This document shows, piece by piece, positions 23,925 through 34,350 of a stretch of 64,000 nucleotides of DNA. The notes beneath the pieces were generated by a model. It was not told the origin of the DNA, did not search any database, and saw nothing but the letters and a program-made list of their open reading frames with translations. The stretch spans positions 31,470,383-31,534,382 of the forward strand of contig CM055113.1 in the NCBI GenBank assembly GCA_029204225.1, written 5' to 3'. This stretch comes from Diphasiastrum complanatum. Lineage: Eukaryota; Streptophyta; Lycopodiopsida; Lycopodiales; Lycopodiaceae. The stretch's first letter is position 1. Each line of letters starts with the position of its first letter. The translations under genes were made by a program, and so were the position numbers.

Positions 23925-24925
23925 TTGTTGTACTTGTTACTAGATAGAATGGGTTCAATTGGAGCCTGTCTTGAGGCTAGTGAAAGGCTAACTTCTAATA
24001 ATTATTCAACTTGGAAAGTAAGAATGGAGTCACTACTTGTGCTCCAAGATATGTTTGATCTTGTCATAGGAGAGGAAGAAGAACCTCAAGGAGGGCAAGA
24101 TCAAGCGAGGTACAAAAAGAGAGCTGGACTAGCATTACATTGCTTGAAAATGAATGTTAGTAATGAACTTCTAAAGGAAGTAGCATATTGTACCTCGGCC
24201 AAGGAGGCATGGAACTACCTCAAAGAGATTTATGAATCCAAAAATACCTCTAGAGTGCTTATGATTAGAAACAAAGTTCTTCAAAGCATTAGAGGGAGTG
24301 ATGAGACTGCTCAAGAGTATGTCTTGAGAATAAAATCTCTCAACAAAGAACTTTCCATCATTAGTGAGGGTATTCATGATGATGAACTTGTTCAAATCAT
24401 TTTGAATGGTCTTGAAGATGAGTTCTCCAATCTTGTACAAAGCTTTGCTATTCAAGATGCACTACCTTCCATTGACAAGCTCCATAGTGTGCTTGTGGCC
24501 GAGGAGAGTAGGATCCTTCATGTCAAGCAAAGAATTGGATCCTTAAAGTTGCATGATGGTGATGAGAAGGCCAACTTCTCAAGCAAGGGAAAGGCAAAGT
24601 CAAAGAAGAAGATCCAATGCAAGGAGACCAAGAATGATGATCAACCATCAAGCTCCAAAGGTGGAAAGAAGAACAAAGCCAAACTCAAGTGCTTCTTTTG
24701 TGGAAAGAAGGGGCACTTTGCATCCGAGTGTTTCAAGAAGAAGAATGCAAAAGGAGAGAGAAAACAAGGCAACCTCACTCTTGAGGAAGATGAGGATGAA
24801 GTGGATTCATCATTGATGGCTTCTACATCAACATCAAAGAGCTACTCAATGACACATGGTGGATTGATAGTGAGGCTAGTTCCCACATGACATTCTAAAA
24901 GGATTTTTTCTCAACTCTTGTACCT
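23925..24925 (+). CDS. Copia gag with CCHC knuckle, broken before protease
   Basis: The reading frame starts MLYLLLDRMGSI; a better start is the internal Met at 23949 (MGSIGACLEASERL). It has the UBN2-type gag domain typical of plant Copia (NYSTWKVRMESLL, TSAKEAWNYLKEIYE, LQSIRGSDETAQEYVLRIKS, IILNGLEDEF). A Lys-rich linker and CCHC knuckle CFFCGKKGHFASECFKKK follow. Near 24855 a frameshift puts the protease start WWIDSEASSHMTF in another frame, with the active-site DSG changed to DSE. The element is cut off at about 25020. The capsid-like gag would assemble particles and bind element RNA. Linker similarity ties it to the family at 1-3.96 kb. No primer-binding site was found upstream in 23360-23924. 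Confidence 0.92.
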
Positions 24926-25025
24926 TTTGTAGGTTGTAAAAAGTCTATTCTAACAGCAGTGATCAAGAATGTAGAATAGATGGAGTGGGAACTATTCCCT
25001 TAAGTCTTGGATCCTCTAAAAAAGC

Positions 25026-25610
25026 AGGGAAGCATATGCAACAATATTTAAACTAATTAGAGAAGCTTTTAAGCAAGTTCAAATTAGAAAAGTCCCAATC
25101 CCTAGGACATATCACTTGAAGAAAGAGAGGGATACATTAAACATAGGTATGCATAAGATCACTGGAACTCCATTTCATATTGAAGAGGTGTATGAAACTG
25201 ATGGCAGATCGATATTATATAATTCATCAAAAAACTTATTTGTTGATCTAAATCACTTGCTGAGATACATCGTCACATTCTATGATATAACCTATGAAAA
25301 GGTGAATGGCAAAATAATCATAGTACTTAAGTTAGATGAGTCAGAAATTGTGAAAGGGCAGAAGATGGAGAGGGTTAGTATAACTCTCATGAATGGTGCT
25401 CTATCACAAACAGAGAACCAAGAAGATTTTAGATTTAGTGTCCAGTCAGAAAATGATATATGGTGGTTGGCAGCATTTCAGGTAACTAGCCTCATTATTA
25501 CATTACATTCATTGAATAGTATTAATTCATTGTAAACTAAGTCTGATTAATTCTTTGGACAGGTGCTGAAGGAGGATCACGATATATTATCATGGATATT
25601 CTCAAGGACA
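25026..25610 (+). pseudogene. Copy of the unknown CACTA-borne protein, two exons
   Basis: The frame is open from an acceptor-like AAAAAAGCAG at 25025. It reads REAYATIFKLIREAFKQV, IPRTYHLKKERDTLNIG, HKITGTPFHIEEVYETDG, LFVDLNHLLRYIVTFYDIT, IIIVLKLDESEIVKGQK and NDIWWLAAFQ. The exon ends at a GTAACT donor (25480). A GACAG acceptor near 25561 continues in frame as VLKEDHDILSWIFS. It is a clear relative of the minus-strand frame at 18775-19393. It starts exactly where the Copia fragment ends and is the segment immediately upstream of the H3-like/Ulp1-like gene. The function is unknown; exon integrity is higher here than in the 19 kb copy. No initiator Met is assigned because upstream exons are missing. 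Confidence 0.7.
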
Positions 25611-25639
25611 TCTCGTGTTCATTCGCTTGTTCGACAACA

Positions 25640-26086
25640 CGGGTCGCTCTCGCATTTTCCCGTACATATCCCACACGTGTGAAGTGACAAGGCAACATGT
25701 GTCGCTCTCGCATTTGACCGTACAAATTTCACACGTGTGATAGGACGTTGTTTCGCACGTGCGAACCGTGATATAAAATCACAAACTTCGATAAATTTTT
25801 CACTTTTTTTTTGCTCCGCATATCGCACTTGTGCACGACCTTCACAATAGATATTCCTACTACCACCTTCCATGCGCACAGGTCCGATACGTCTGCCTAC
25901 GTGTCTCCCCGTATCGCACTTGTGCGTCTTTTGTCTAAACTTATCTCTCTCTCTCATATTCTCCTCATATAGGTCCGATATCTGTACATTCTGTCCATAT
26001 ATATCGGTCCTCTGCGACTTCTTTATCATCCTTCCCTGCTCATCCTAGCCATCACGCACAAGTCCGCTATCCCATAGTACACGTCC
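25640..26086 (+). promoter_or_regulatory. Candidate promoter with CACGTG palindromes
   Basis: A tandem unit of about 58 bp (CGCTCTCGCATTT...CACACGTGTGA) occurs twice (about 25634-25691 and 25692-25741). It is followed by the 14-base perfect palindrome TTCGCACGTGCGAA at 25752-25765 and a TATAAAA box near 25773. Two further palindromic CGCACTTGTGC boxes lie near 25826 and 25915. The H3-like ATG follows at 26087 in a CCATGG context. CACGTG is the core of the G-box bound by bHLH/bZIP factors. That this drives the downstream gene is inference. Confidence 0.4.
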
Positions 26087-27600
26087 ATGGATAGGAGAAA
26101 GCAGACAAGGAGGGACTGCTTCTCTCTTGGCTCATCCTCAGCTCCTGCAATTGCCATTACACCTCTCGCTAGACCTAAAATGCGCAACCGCAGCAAGTGG
26201 CTCTCTGAGATACGCAAGTATTAGATATCAACCGCTCTGTTGATCCTAAGAGCTCCATTCTACCGTGTTGTCCGAAACATAACAAGAAATGATCTCGGAC
26301 AGCTGGTTAGATTCACACCCAGTGCTCTTAAGTGCCTTCAGGAGGCTGCTGAAGATTACATTAGCCTTTTTTTTAAAGAGGTAGACACCACAGATTCTAT
26401 GAAACCTATCTCGGACTCAATTGTAGATAATGTTGCTGTTAATAATGCTGTAAATATAGCTATATATGTTTTGGATACCTCTTCAATTCCTGTAGATACT
26501 ACATATCCACCTCCTCCTCCTCCTCCAAATTTTTATACATATGTAGATTCGGATGATTATCTTAAATTTGAGAAAGACATATCCGATGCTATAGATACAA
26601 TTGGTACTCCTTTTTGTTTTAGACTAGAAGAACTTAATTTTAGTATTAATTTTAGAGTTCTAGATTGCTTGGTCTCAAAGACAGACGGGCTTCTATCAGT
26701 GATTCTGTGATAGAGTCCGGGCTTACACTCTTGCAATATGACATTGCAAGAGATTCATCCAATGAGTTGTTGGTGCTGAGTAACTTTCTGTTTCAAGCCT
26801 TCAAGGAGAATAATGACACATTGTCACAGTGTCTGACAAGTGGATTCACACCAGCAACAAAGCATCTGCTCATCCCTTATCATACCAAGTAAGATATATT
26901 AAATTCTTGTTGTTGTTTTATGCATTAACATTGGCATTGTCAATGGAAATAGTTCTCATAATTGCAGCTAAAGAAATTTCAATCTTATTATGCAGTGACC
27001 ACTGGAGTTTAAACCTGATCTCTATTAAGAGATCTGTAGATAATAGTATTAAAGGTTTTTGCGTCAAGATGAATTCGGCGAGAAATACGCATAAGGATGT
27101 AGATATATACCTTCCATATTTAAGTAAATATATTCCCACATATATTCCCCATTTTGTGGACTGGCAAATCGTCAGTTTGGAGGTAAACTCTGTCTTTCTT
27201 AATAACATTTTGTAATTAGTATTCTAATGTAATTGTTTCATTCTGATTCATTCTGTTTCATAATTGATTTCTTGTGTGCTGATTTTTTTGTAGTCACACT
27301 AGCAAAATGATTCATTCAACTATGGGTGGTACACACTATACAATGCAAAGTTATTTTTTGAGTGGTTCAACCTTGAGCAAGAAGTTGATATTTCTAAGGT
27401 AATAAATTCTGTTTATTCTTATTTTGAAATCATGATTAGCTTTCTATTTTGTTGATGTTTTTAGCCATTACTAATACATGAATGTTCTATTTTGCAGTTT
27501 ACACTTCCTGAGTACACATCAAGCCAGGTGTATAGATTTAGGCAAGAAATTATCCTGAGTATACTGGGTAGGGTGTTATCCGAATTTTTTATGACATAAT
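26087..27600 (+). pseudogene. Histone H3/CENH3-like fold joined to a Ulp1 (C48) protease-like domain
   Basis: From the ATG at 26087: a basic tail beginning MDRRKQTRRDC (compare the H3 start ARTKQTARKS), then SEIRKY, an in-frame TAG (26222) where H3 has Gln, and then ISTALLILRAPFYRVVRNIT, LVRFTPSALKCLQEAAEDYI. This tracks the H3 alpha-N, alpha-1 and alpha-2 helices; LQEAAEDY is especially CENH3-like. The last H3 helix is absent. An acidic linker with a Pro run (26390-26660) follows. After a frameshift near 26690 comes a C48-like region: SISDSVIESGLTLL, LLIPYHTK, intron 26888-26995, then DHWSLNLISIKRS with the catalytic His, and later DWQIVSLE. A second intron leads to QNDSFNYGWYTLY and a third to FTLPEYTSSQVYRFRQEI. 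The Cys of the family's DCG motif is Tyr and the catalytic Asp is not evident. It is decayed, but all junctions fit one spliced gene. Confidence 0.6.
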
Positions 27601-28250
27601 TCGGGCTAAAAATGAGCTATTTGAAGTTTATTTGACTCCTATAAGAGGTCTCATAATGGTTATTTACTATTTTTAGTAAATAAAGTGGCATGGCATTAGC
27701 AGTATGGCTATAATTAGACATGATGCCAGTTTTACTCTATAAAGTTTAGAGATGATATCTACAGTAATAATTGCCTTCCAATTGGCATAATTAACGTTAA
27801 TTAGAATTTACGGTTTTTCGGCATTGCCGAGACTGTAGTATGACAATGTACTCATTTTCCTACTGTTAATAAAAAATGCCCAGATAATTTTAGGTACTGA
27901 CTTAAAGTTCAAGGGGGTGTCCTAAGGTTAAGGGTTTGAAGACACGTTCAGTTGCGGTTTCTAATGGCAAGCAGTTCAAAATTCGAAATGTATTACCTAA
28001 AGAAACGGAACGAAATTGCGAGTGCAAAATTGCCAATCTGAAGTACTGAACTGATTTTCAAATTGGAATCGATGAGTTAATGACGGAAATTTCTTACCGA
28101 ATTTGGAAGTCTGGTCATCAGACAATTTGCCTGATGTAGGTTATGCTATCATTTGTGAAGTTCCAGATGGAAGCAACGGTTGTTTGTTCATTAATGATTA
28201 TCTGAGTTTCAATTGAAAACAACAATCGAGTCTGTGTCAAGAGAGATGAC
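27600..28250. other. Gap without recognisable gene
   Basis: AT-rich, no long frame, no domain. An ATTAACGTTAATTAG palindrome lies at about 27790. Confidence 0.5.
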
Positions 28251-28960
28251 ACAGAGATGATCACAGAACATTTAGCCACTCAGATTTCCATTGTGGAAGC
28301 AACCCAATGTGCTCATTGCTTAATGTTTGAAATGAATACATAATAAATTTTTGTGAGAAAACTACAATACAGATTGTAGACAGCCGATTTCCAAAGCCGT
28401 GAGTTCGCTTTGGGGTAAGGCATGAAAGGTTTTGTTGAGGATTTCCATCAGCGACTGCCTGATCGGACTGTATGAGAGCTGTGAGCAGACGTGAAGCAGC
28501 CGCGATGCAGGGAAGAAGGCCATCGCTGCTATCATGGCTGCCTGCTACTGAGAAAGGTGCCTGCAGATCGCTGAAATCCATCGCTATTATCTGGATTCCC
28601 TGTTGGTCGTAGAAGAAATTGATTTAGCCTGAGGAGCGACTCTGTTCCTGAGGAGAGGACCCATTCCATCGCGACTTCTGCTGCGACCTCTTTCATCCAC
28701 GCTACAGAGCCCACGACCTCCTTCTGGCTGAGTGAAAGAGACAGCCCGTGAAAGATTCAAGTGCCCACAATTCTACAATATCTGGGGTGCTCGTTTTTTG
28801 AAGAACTGACCTTATACTGAGGAAATCCAAGGGATTTGCAACAGTCTATAATTTGAAGAGCCGCACCTGACTGCTGACTGAGAAGAACCCTTAACCTTTG
28901 GACAGGCCCTGGAAAGTTAAGGCAGTGATTACCTGACTCTCTGAGGTAAAGCATGATCTC
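28250..28960 (-). pseudogene. Unrecognised coding-like remnant, richer in GC
   Basis: On the minus strand, short overlapping frames have protein-like composition: MDFSDLQAPFSVAGSHDSS, GLLPCIAAASRLLTALIQSD and KRTHGFGNRLSTI (28581-28261), preceded by KEVAAEVAMEWVLSSGTESL in another frame (28714-28532). No family is recognised. The local base composition differs from the AT-rich flanks, so it may be a captured host-gene exon or an LTR. No intron boundaries are clear. Confidence 0.25.
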
Positions 28961-29630
28961 AGACTGTGGTAAAAATTGAATCTAAGAACTCTAAATGACT
29001 GTGACGGTTTTTTTTTTATATAATGTCAAATAACTTCAAGTTTGAAGGCCTGTTTTTAACTTCTAAGAAAGTATTATGAAAAAGAGCTCATTAATTATTA
29101 CAATGACTGCAATATTTTATGATTCTTGAGCAGTGAGAGATTGCAAAGCTAACAACTATATTCACTGAAAGAAGTAATTGCGGTTTTCAGATTTAATAAT
29201 TTTGTGAGGCCTTTATATGATTTTGTATAAGGAAAATGAACTAAACCTTATAACGGCCATAACTTTTGCATTTCAAGTCGGATTTGAATGAACCGAAAAG
29301 CAAAACTGAGTAGAATCATGTGATGAATCTATTGTTGCTGAAAGAAACAGTTTTTGAATAATTGATTGGAAGCTACTAAGCTATTAGAAATTTAATAAAG
29401 AACAAGTCCTATAGTCAGATATATAATAAGTCTTTATTATACCTATATCAACTTGTTGGAACATAAGCTGAATATTATCCCCAAAATTGTTGGAACACAC
29501 AATTTGGGATGTTACTGTGAAGATAAAAAAGAGGGAACATTGTTGAAACATACAATGTTGATGCCATACTGATACTTGTACTTGAGTGGTTTTAAAGAAC
29601 GAAAATTGAGTAAATATACTATGAACTAAC

Positions 29631-29894
29631 ATGGAGATATTAAGAAATAAGGATGGTATGACTGTTACTATAAATTGTTGGAACTTTCATCAAATCCATG
29701 AACACGATCGTAGAAGTATACTCAAATTTCTATCAGAATTATACTATCAAGAATCAATTATCCATATATATATTAACATTGAGTACACACTAGACGAAGA
29801 GTGTTGGGCTACCGTAAATAGTGAGATAAGTGAAACTATTATTGAATTGTTACCTGAAGGTAGCTATTCTATTTTAGCCCCATTACATTTATGA
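29631..29894 (+). CDS. Unrecognised 87-residue open frame
   Basis: It starts MEILRNKDGMTVTINCWNFH, then EHDRRSILKFLSELYYQES and ends LLPEGSYSILAPLHL. The mixed hydrophobic/charged composition looks protein-like and there is no internal stop, but no motif is known to me. It may be an exon of the neighbouring element. 29894-30300 shows nothing recognisable. Confidence 0.3.
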   Translation: MEILRNKDGMTVTINCWNFHQIHEHDRRSILKFLSELYYQESIIHIYINIEYTLDEECWATVNSEISETIIELLPEGSYSILAPLHL

Positions 29895-30299
29895 AGAGTT
29901 TGGAACACTCTTTTATATAAAATACGGTGTATCCTATAAAGATTCAGGATTTACTGATAGAGAATCATCGATACTCGCGTAAAGTGAGATCTGATACTTG
30001 ATTTCGCTAATTTACCCCTTTGAACATTTCTAGTTAGTTCAATCCCTTGCTAGAAATTAGTTTAACATAGGGCAAGGCTTCAGCATCTCGTTATTGATGA
30101 TGGTGCAAAGGATGATGTAGTTATACTAAATTAAGATCAGAACAAACATAGATAGCATAGAACAAAAATACATGTATAGAATTCATAGAAAAACATAAAT
30201 TGATATATCAAATGCTGTTCCATTTTATGAATTTGGGAGCACAAAATACATGTACTGATGCCCAACTTGGGTTTTCATTTATTGAATTACTAAAGTTTA

Positions 30300-31814
30300 T
30301 TTGAAACTATTGTTCTCCCACAATGGTGATTGTTCTAGGTAGATCTTTGTAGCACGTTATCAGCTCCTGTCTTTTTCGCATCTATGACATGACAAATATT
30401 AGTGAATGTGCAATTGTAAATGATAACATTTTCTATTATTTTGCTCTATTTTGAGATGGCAATAAACATAAAGTACTTACAAGTCTTCCGTTGATGATAA
30501 ATCTGAAATATGTTGGTAGATTGGTTTGTAATAGCATGAGCTCTGTTCTGATAAAATCAAGCTTCCAATGCTCTTCCACCTCAACCATAGTCAAATATTC
30601 CTCATTATAGATAATGCTTATCTCTATTCAGTTTGTATGACCATTTAGCTCAAAGTCTTGATCCAGTGGTAGCCATGTACCTTCAATTTTCTTGTATCTC
30701 TGGTAGCTAAATGTGAGACTGAGCATTTGCTTTTCGATATGATAACAAAAGATCGTTGAGGACTTTTAAATCCTGCATTCTATGTCATTATTTGTTTTAC
30801 TATCGCAACCTTGATCCATGAGATCTGACAAAGTTTCATCTGATAAATCCTTGCAAACAAATAAAGTTGGTGTCCTACAAACACTAGCACTCGAGAAAAA
30901 ATCAACAAATATATGTAATGAGATATACCAACTTAGGTGAACAATTTTTGAGCCTGTGCTTATCATAGCATTTCTAATATCAATGAGTAGCTTGCATCTC
31001 AAGGATTCAGAAACAATGATGTCAGGAGTAGGCCACTCATCACTTTGAAAACTAGGCAATGGAATTGCTTCGAGCTTGACAAAACCTCCATTTGTTTGTG
31101 GTGTATATAAAGATTCATAAAATTAGATACCACAATCTGCAAGTTCCTTTGGACTTCGTCCTCTGTATTGCAGCTTTCCAACATCAAAGTGAATCACGTC
31201 TAATATTCCTACAAGTGATTGTGCAGGCTCCCACTCAATTATGCATGATGGATATAAATCTGAAAGAAAAAAACAATGTTGAAACATTTAAATCATAATC
31301 TGAAGAGAATCAATAAAGGAAATCATCTATGATTGTTGTAGAGTGCATATGTTTTGATGTACTTACAATTACATTTTTTATGATCATGAGGATTGATATC
31401 ATGTACTTTGATTTCTGAATGCATATATACGTGTTGTATTAAGGCTTCTGATATCGATTGACCTCCCGGGGTAGTCTTAAACTCCAAAATTTTTGCTTTT
31501 CAACAAGATTTGTAAGTCATTTTTGCTCTTTTCTTTTGTCGAAAATTGCCCTTTGATGATGGATGCAGCAATACCTAAGAGTTCTTCGTATATTTTGTTG
31601 GCTTCAAGTTATCAGCTTCATCTTTCTCATTGTAAAGAATCACATAATCGATTGTAGATCTGGGTCTCCTTGCCATTGCTGTTTTCAAAGCTTGGGCGCC
31701 AAAAATCTCTCTGATATGATACTTAATTTCAATTTTTCGTATCACATTTAATCTAATGTGAATGCCAACATAGTCACGATTACTGCGTATACCATATTTT
31801 ATGTAACGGTACAT
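30300..31814 (-). pseudogene. Multi-exon gene remnant of unknown family
   Basis: Minus-strand exon-like blocks in order: GIHIRLNVIRKIEIKYHIRE, FGAQALKTAMARRPRSTID (31814-31600); EANKIYEELLGIAASIIKG (shifted frame, 31590-31500); TTPGGQSISEALIQHVYMHS ending at a GTAAGT donor (about 31375); after a TTTCAG acceptor (about 31262), IIEWEPAQSLVGILDVIHFD and GRSPKELADCGI, a TAA at 31123-31125, then GGFVKLEAIPLPSFQSDEWP and PTPDIIVSESLRCKLLIDIR (to about 30770). A further block, YQRYKKIEGTWLPLDQDFEL to NLPTYFRFIINGRL, ends in GTAAGT (about 30480). A last exon (30375-30303) stops after TIVGEQ. Introns and frames are coherent, but I recognise no domain. Stops and shifts indicate a pseudogene. Confidence 0.45.
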
Positions 31815-32210
31815 AATGTATTTCTATAACTGTAACTAGTATAGTTAGAAAATTTCATTATACTAACCAGCATAGTCAAGTAAATTTAACTTGAGGTATT
31901 GACATCGGGCAGATTAGCACGTGTAGGGCAGGAAGAAGAAACCAATGGGATACGTCTATACTGCTCGGACACAAATTTCAAAGTTTTCTATATTGCATTT
32001 TTATTTTTTAGTTAATTTGAACTACGTTACATAGATTTCAAATCTGTGCATTTTGATTGGACTTGGTGACGGTCAAAACTAAAGAAAAAAAAAGTATCTT
32101 TACAAAGGGTCTTTTTAATATAGAGAACTCCTCTAATGTTGTTGTTACCTCACTCCCTCATGCCCAGTAGACACAGGCAATACTTGTAGGGCAGGGAGAA
32201 AGGGAGTTGT
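31815..32210. other. Gap without recognisable gene
   Basis: AT-rich, no domain or repeat structure seen. Confidence 0.5.
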
Positions 32211-33239
32211 TTACAACCACACGAGTAGAACATACTATTGCAGCTGATCCTACTCACGACAATGAAGGTGAGAAGACTGATGCAGTTGATCTTGACCAAG
32301 AAGATCGAGATCAAGGTCAAGTATTATAGATTCCAATTGAAGTCCAGGAAAGCTCAAGGGCTGAAGAGAAGACAAAAGACCCCTCCGCTTTGAAGCAAGA
32401 CAACTTCATCGATGTAGACGCACTTGAATACTTCGATGAAGGCGATCTTGTAGAAGAGGAGGTGGAGATCATTCCAGAGTCAGCTGCACTAGTCTCACCA
32501 CTAATCACCACCACCACCATTGTTGATACTGCCTCCATCACAGTTTCTCTTACCACTACCACCATTCCTACCACCTCCGTTGCTATTGATGTAAAGACAC
32601 AACTAGCTGTTCCACTTCCAACTCATCCCATGACCTCTCGGTTTTCTTTTCCTACCTATCATCGTCTTCCTTCTAAATTTCCAACTCTTCCAGCCTATGA
32701 TAGTTTGCCTGAGAAAGCCAAGGAAACCTTCAAGTGGCATACTGAGACCTCATACCATCTACATTGGTTGGTGCACTAAGAAAACAATAAGAACCTGTCA
32801 GCACTCCGGTAAAACGACAATACAGTCCAAGAGAAACTTTCCTGTCAAAAGCAACAAATGGACCTCATTTGGAATACATCCTGTAAACTTGACGCATGCA
32901 TATCAGTGCAGAAGAAAGATGACCATAACGAAGATGCCGGAGCACCTGAGCAAAGCTAATCCATCAACCAATGAGGTGCTGGTCTTGGCATGCCAAATTA
33001 AGAATCCATTGTTGGCTCTTTCCACAAACCTACCGTAGATTTCTCTACTTGCACTCAGTTGCCTCACTCATCTTCTTATTTTTCTGATCCATTTTTATCT
33101 TACCAACCATCATTTTTTCCATTTACTCATTCGACCACTTCCGCATTCACTTCTGACACCATACCCACCACATCTTCTCTTGAATCCAATGACCATTTTT
33201 TAAAACAATTTATTTCACCAACAACTCAGTATAACCTCA
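32210..33239 (+). pseudogene. Retroelement internal coding remnant
   Basis: A frame at 32390-32779 reads FIDVDALEYFDEGDLVEEE, a Thr-rich run, and PAYDSLPEKAKETFKWHTET ending at a TAA where Gln seems expected. DNA of the AYDSLPEK...YHLHWLV block is recognisably similar to 57110-57190 in the gypsy-type element. The acidic part resembles the acidic patch of the CACTA-borne gene at 18.3 kb, though that may be coincidence. After the stop, further in-frame pieces continue to about 33050, and a Ser/Pro-rich stretch (33059-33247) runs to the LTR start at 33240. No catalytic domain. Confidence 0.45.
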
Positions 33240-34336
33240 TGTTGTAAAGCTACCTTTACAAGCTTTACTTTCGACGCCATTGGCGCCAGCATTGTCCCCG
33301 GCGCCAGCAGCACAGCGCCACCAGCGCTGACGCTGCTCTCGGTGCCACTGTGACCAGAATCCAGTTGGCGCCAAGTTCCTATGGCTAAAAATCTTTGATC
33401 GGTTCTAGCGAAGTCCAGAGAGCTCAGATCAATGTGCAATCACCTCACACGATCTAGGCATGATTAAAGGAATCATGGGGATCAATAAATTTTAGAGAGA
33501 GAAAACATGCTTTACCAGCCTGGGTAGAGTACTTGGTATGAGGGGAGGTGTCAAATCCCACCAATACTATAGGGGAGTGCGGGTTGCGACTCAGGGCGAG
33601 CTCCAACCAAGTCTCAGCCTCCCTAGCTGGAATGTTGTCCTGGCACTCGCCTTGGCATGCCAGCGCCCTGGAGACTAGGGTCGGTCACACACTTGAAATG
33701 TAACCTTCTCAGATTTATCAATTTTTAATTTGGCACATAGCTGAGGGTCGTATTCGGGGAAGCCAGCGGTATGCCGTCGAGACAATTCGGTCCGTGGCGC
33801 CAGTGGTATGCTGTCAGGACCATTTGGTCCAGGAACTGGTTGTCTCCGTATCTGTCGCGGCTTGTGGTTCTGAGTGTTTCTTGTATGAACGTGAATGGGT
33901 CAAGCTCTTGGGGAACGGGCTCTAACCTGTCGGTTGAGTTGGATGGCTTGCTTGGGTGGAAGTTACCTATTTATGGCTGTCCAGTCTGGCGTGGCACCAG
34001 GATGGCTTCCAGCGCTCGTGACGAAGCTTTCAATTGGTTAAGTCTGATGTAAGTCAGACCGCTTGCTTGGAATGGATGTTATTCGTTTGTAACGAAGCTT
34101 CGAGTTGGTTAAGTTTGATGTATGTTGGGCGGCTTGCTTGGAGAGAGGTCACCCACATCGGGACCCCCAATCTGGCATGGCGCCAGGTTGGATCTCAATG
34201 TTGGTTTTCGAACTTCCAGTCTGATCATTGTTTGGCAAGATGGCTGCTTGTATGTCAAGTGGGTTTGGACGGCAAGAGTTGAAGGCTGGGAAGCTAAGTC
34301 GTGGTTCCTGGCTCCCTTTGGGATGCCTGCGCTACA
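33240..34336 (+). repeat. 5' LTR of a non-autonomous LTR element
   Basis: It starts TGTTGTAAAGCTAC and ends GCGCTACA two bases before a primer-binding site, giving 1,097 bp. It matches the copy at 36658 over most of its length. The first 150 bases are GC-rich with repeated GGCGCC boxes. Relative to the other copy, about 70 bases are missing after TTTATCAA near 33725. Small reading frames inside are not genes. Confidence 0.85.
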
Positions 34337-34338
34337 TG

Positions 34339-34350
34339 TGGTATCAGAGC
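34339..34350 (+). other. Primer-binding site, initiator Met tRNA type
   Basis: TGGTATCAGAGC is the exact complement of the 3' end of plant initiator Met tRNA, and it sits two bases after the LTR end. Confidence 0.92.

Noticed and set aside
26087-26380. A functional CENH3 gene
   Set aside because: In-frame stop, missing last histone helix, and a foreign C-terminal extension.
34339-34350. tRNA gene remnant
   Set aside because: Only 12 bases match the tRNA end, placed two bases after an LTR; it is a primer-binding site.
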